The translations under genes were made by a program, and so were the position numbers. From Actinomycetes bacterium (lineage in GTDB: Bacteria > Actinomycetota > Actinomycetes > Actinomycetales > Cellulomonadaceae), in contig JAEXEM010000449.1 of the NCBI GenBank assembly GCA_023401045.1, positions 1 through 8,389 of the forward strand: DNA of 8,389 bases, read 5' to 3'. This document shows positions 6,212 to 8,389 of this stretch, in pieces. The notes under the pieces are model-generated. The model was not told where the DNA came from. It did no database searches and saw nothing but the letters and a program-made list of their open reading frames with translations. Each line of letters starts with the position of its first letter. Positions within the stretch are counted from its first letter, which is position 1.

Positions 6212-6367
6212 GTCGTCAGCCAGCAGCGGCGGCAGGTCCGTGTGCCACCCCACCGAGCCCGTCGACGCGACAGTGGTGGCGCCCTCCGCTGAAGCGCGCC
6301 GACGCCCCCAACCGACCGCCCATCGCGGCGCCCGCGCGTCGGCCAGGACCCGGTGCGTCTCGCACGG
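6209..6367 (-). pseudogene. Possible remnant: tail of a lost gene upstream of the MNT gene
   Basis: On the minus strand a 53-codon open frame runs from just after a TGA (6370-6368) to a TAG (6211-6209), ending 10 bp before the MNT ATG. It has no credible start codon. Its last 20 or so codons have the G/C-dominated third positions of real genes here and read like a normal C-terminus (GWHTDLPPLLADD before the stop). The first half has poorer codon bias. It may be the 3' end of a gene deleted during rearrangement, perhaps the missing toxin partner or an unrelated gene. I do not recognise a family, and chance is quite possible. The 180-bp gap (6200-6379) holds nothing else I can name. Confidence 0.22.
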
Positions 6368-6379
6368 TCAGCAGCGCCG

Positions 6380-7486
6380 CTACGACGCGTCGACCTCGAG
6401 CACCATCGGCCGGTCGAGGGCCACGGCCAGCCGCTCGACCCCCTCCTCGAGCGCGTGGCGCGCGGCGCGCGGCGGCCCGTCGCCGGTCCACCGCACGGTC
6501 AGGTCGCCGTCGCGCTCGGTCCACGTCCCAGCGACCACGCCACCGGCGACCACCACCGGTGTCCCGCGGGTCACGGCGGTGCGCCACGTGGGTGGGACGA
6601 CGTCCGTGTCGGCGGTGCCCGGCCCGAGCACCCACTGGTCGTGCCCGGGCAGCAGGCTCACCGCGTCGGTGGGCTCGGTGGCGAGCACGTCGTCGAGGTC
6701 CTCGCGCAGCACGAACGCGTCACGGCCGCCGACCTGCACCGTCGCGAGCCGATCGGCCACGTCGGCGGTCCACCGCCGCAGCCGCCGTCCCGCGCTCAGC
6801 CCGCTGCCGAGCCAGTACTGCAGGGCCTCGGGCGTCGCCGGGCCATAGGCGCGGACGTACGCCTCGACCGCGCGCCGCCCGGCGTCGTCGACGTCCGGGA
6901 CGCCCGGCCAACCCGGGACGTGCGCGAGGGACTGCAGGGTCGTCCGACGGTCTCGGGTGGGCCCGAGGCAGAGGTCACCCTGCCAGGCAAGCGCCTTGAG
7001 CAGGGTCCACGCGCCGCCCTCGACCGCCGGCCCGAGGTGCCGGTACGCGGTCCGCGCGGTGAGCGCCGCGACGAGCTCGTCGTGCGTGAGGGGGCCGTCG
7101 TCGAGGACCTCACGGACGGTCGCACGGAAGGCCGGCCAGTCCTCCGGCTCGAGTCCGTAGTGCTCGCGCCAGCTCCGCAGCTCCCACTGCCGCCCGGAGC
7201 CCCGGACGGCCAGGTGCACCGCCGCGTCGTCCGGCGTCATGACGTGGACGCTGCCGCGGAAGGTGAACGTGCGGATGAGCCGGCCGTCCGCGAGCGCGGC
7301 GGCGACCTCCCCGGCTGCGGGAGCCGCCTGCCGGGTCCGCACCGCGAGGTCGACGTCCGACTGCGCGGCGACGGCGACGAGTCCGCCCACCACGTCCTCG
7401 GCGGTGTCTTGCCCGGCTTCCAGCAGGCCGTGCCGCCGCAGCCGCCAGGCGAGCGCCTGCGGGACGGTCACGGCCGGGGCGGTCAT
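6380..7486 (-). CDS. Winged-helix DNA-binding protein, HTH_42 (YcaQ/AlkZ-like) family
   Basis: A 368-aa protein of the tandem winged-helix HTH_42 family that includes the DNA glycosylases AlkZ and YcaQ/AlkX. Recognisable blocks are GLVAVAAQSDVDLAVRTR near 35-52, TFRGSVHVMTPDD at 75-87, PLTHDELVAAL at 132-142, GPATPEALQYWLG at 215-227, LLPGHDQWVLGPG at 278-290 and a G-x3-G-x-W at 316-322. The glycosylase catalytic pair lies in the first block. Here it reads A-A-Q-S-D (40-44), so whether an active Q-x-Q or Q-x-D is present depends on the alignment, and repair activity is uncertain. Many actinobacterial members have no known role. The ATG start shares ATGA with the stop of the upstream beta-lactamase gene and has only a weak ribosome site, so it is probably translated by coupling. 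The length is typical of the family and the frame is intact. Confidence 0.88.
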   Translation of the reverse strand: MTAPAVTVPQALAWRLRRHGLLEAGQDTAEDVVGGLVAVAAQSDVDLAVRTRQAAPAAGEVAAALADGRLIRTFTFRGSVHVMTPDDAAVHLAVRGSGRQWELRSWREHYGLEPEDWPAFRATVREVLDDGPLTHDELVAALTARTAYRHLGPAVEGGAWTLLKALAWQGDLCLGPTRDRRTTLQSLAHVPGWPGVPDVDDAGRRAVEAYVRAYGPATPEALQYWLGSGLSAGRRLRRWTADVADRLATVQVGGRDAFVLREDLDDVLATEPTDAVSLLPGHDQWVLGPGTADTDVVPPTWRTAVTRGTPVVVAGGVVAGTWTERDGDLTVRWTGDGPPRAARHALEEGVERLAVALDRPMVLEVDAS

Positions 7487-8389
7487 GTCGTCCGCGCCCC
7501 GACGAGCGCGTCGAGCACGATCCCGGCGGCCTCGGCCAGCGGCGCGTCCTCGGTGTCGGCGTCGGGGTCCGGCCGGTCGGTGCAGATCGCGAGGAGGACG
7601 GGCGTCCCCTCAGGTGTGCCGCGGGCACCCGGCCAGACGACGGCGATGTCGTTGCGGGTGCCGTACGCGCCCGACCCCGTCTTGTCGCCGACCGTCCACC
7701 CCGGCCGGGCGGCGGACCGCACCAGGGCGTCGCCCGTGGTGTTGCGGACGAGCCAGTCGGTGAGCACCTCCCGCTCCGGGACAGCGAGCGCGTCCCCGAC
7801 GACGAGGGCGCCGTACGTGCCCGCGAGCGCCCGGGGCGTGCTCGTGTCGCGCTCGTCCCCGGGCGCGGACCTGTTGAGCTCCGGCTCCCAGCGGTCGCTG
7901 CGCGTGACGTCGTCCCCGATGCCCCGCAGCCACGCCGTCAGGCCTTCCGGGCCGCCCGCGCCGCGCAGCAGCAGGTTGCCGGCCGTGTTGTCGCTGTACC
8001 GGACGGCGGCGTCGCCGAGCTCGCGCCACGTCATGCCGACGCCGACGCGGGTCTCGGCGACCGGTGAGTAGGTCATGAGGTCGTCCGCCGTGACCGGCAC
8101 GACCTCCTCGAGACCGGCGACACCCCGGGACGCCAGCACGGCGGCCGCCGCGAGCGGCTTGAACGTCGAGCAGAACGCGAACCTCTCGTCGGCGCGGTGG
8201 CTGACCGTGCGGCCCTGCGCGGTGTCGAGCGCGTGAAGCCCGAGGCGGACGCCGTGGCGGGCCTCGACGTCCGCGAGCGCGGCGGTGAGGTCGAGTGGGG
8301 GCGGGACGCTCGGCGAGGGCGAGGGCGAGGGCGAGGGCGAGGGCGTCGGCGTCGGCGAGCCGGGCGGTGAGGTCACCGGTGCTCCGGCG
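7483..8389 (-). CDS. bla: Class A serine beta-lactamase, probably a lipoprotein, 5' end off-window
   Basis: The frame stays open to the right edge. A GTG at 8376 could be called as the start, but the residues before it (AGAP) and the Ser/Pro/Thr-rich run after it look like the tether that follows a signal peptide. The true start and any lipobox should lie beyond the edge. All class A elements are present. Counting from the 8376 GTG: Ser70 and Lys73 in STFK, S-D-N at 128-130, the omega-loop E-P-E-L-N at 164-168 with the general-base Glu, and K-T-G at 232-234. This predicts an active penicillin/cephalosporin hydrolase at the cell surface. A Cys precedes the active Ser, as in many actinomycete enzymes. 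The position after K-T-G that would form the carbapenemase-type disulphide is Gly, so that feature is absent. The gene overlaps the winged-helix gene by ATGA. No regulator of the BlaR/BlaI or AmpR type is in view. Confidence 0.93.
   Translation of the reverse strand, partial: AGAPVTSPPGSPTPTPSPSPSPSPSPSVPPPLDLTAALADVEARHGVRLGLHALDTAQGRTVSHRADERFAFCSTFKPLAAAAVLASRGVAGLEEVVPVTADDLMTYSPVAETRVGVGMTWRELGDAAVRYSDNTAGNLLLRGAGGPEGLTAWLRGIGDDVTRSDRWEPELNRSAPGDERDTSTPRALAGTYGALVVGDALAVPEREVLTDWLVRNTTGDALVRSAARPGWTVGDKTGSGAYGTRNDIAVVWPGARGTPEGTPVLLAICTDRPDPDADTEDAPLAEAAGIVLDALVGARTT
8312..8359. repeat. GGCGAG hexanucleotide microsatellite encoding the Ser-Pro tether of the beta-lactamase
   Basis: There are eight hexamer units in a row: five GGCGAG (8312-8341), two GGCGTC (8342-8353) and one GGCGAG (8354-8359). 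On the minus strand they encode alternating Ser-Pro and Thr-Pro dipeptides just before the catalytic domain. A unit is two codons, so slippage would change tether length without breaking the frame. Confidence 0.95.

Noticed and set aside
6200..6379. Hidden HEPN toxin or small RNA in the gap upstream of the MNT gene
   Set aside because: All three minus-strand frames were read; none shows an R-x4-6-H HEPN motif or a start codon with plausible coding. I see no tRNA-like fold or strong hairpin.
6353..8071. Long plus-strand open frame antisense to the winged-helix and beta-lactamase genes
   Set aside because: The opposite strand encodes two proteins with clear family motifs; this frame has none.
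8170..8200. Carbapenemase-type Cys69-Cys238 disulphide in the beta-lactamase
   Set aside because: A Cys precedes the active-site Ser, but the partner position after the K-T-G motif is Gly; the only other Cys (in AICTD) is not at the expected place.
7483..8376. GTG at 8376 as the true start of the beta-lactamase
   Set aside because: The frame remains open to the window edge and the protein from this GTG would start inside a Pro/Ser linker with no signal peptide, so the real start is most likely off-window.

Overview
The window is very GC-rich throughout. Third codon positions are almost all G or C, GTG starts are frequent, and genes often overlap by 4 bp. Together with an IdeR/DmdR-type iron box and a DesABC-type siderophore operon, this points to an actinomycete chromosome. 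A Cellulomonas-like member of the Micrococcales would fit, but that placement is an inference from style, not from a marker gene.

Left part (1-3660, all minus strand): a hydroxamate siderophore operon read right to left as desA (PLP-dependent amino-acid decarboxylase), desB (lysine/diamine N-hydroxylase) and desC (GNAT acyltransferase). Both junctions are 4-bp GTGA stop/start overlaps. desC runs off the left edge, where the NIS synthetase (desD) would be expected. Two adjacent iron-box-like sequences lie upstream of desA, so the operon is almost certainly repressed by iron. Proposed flow: lysine to cadaverine (DesA), to N-hydroxycadaverine (DesB), to N-acyl-N-hydroxycadaverine (DesC), to a desferrioxamine-type product (DesD, off-window).

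Middle (3755-5548): a WYL-domain regulator (minus strand) is divergent from an alpha/beta hydrolase (plus strand) across 81 bp. This is a common regulator-target layout.

Small-gene region (5549-6379): a ribbon-helix-helix antitoxin-like gene (plus) converges on a MNT-type minimal nucleotidyltransferase gene (minus). Both belong to families usually paired with a toxin (Fic/Doc or similar for the first, HEPN for the second), and neither partner is present. A short open frame ending 10 bp upstream of the nucleotidyltransferase may be the tail of a lost gene.

Right part (6380-8389, minus strand): a secreted, probably lipid-anchored class A beta-lactamase (start off-window) overlaps by ATGA with a winged-helix HTH_42/YcaQ-like protein. 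The beta-lactamase carries a Ser-Pro tether encoded by a hexanucleotide microsatellite.

I see no rRNA, tRNA, CRISPR array, insertion sequence or phage gene, and no stretch over 300 bp without a gene. I found no clearly new multi-gene system. The best leads are the orphan toxin-antitoxin remnants, the beta-lactamase/winged-helix coupling, the double iron box, and three TAnnnT-6/7 nt-ATG arrangements that suggest leaderless transcripts.
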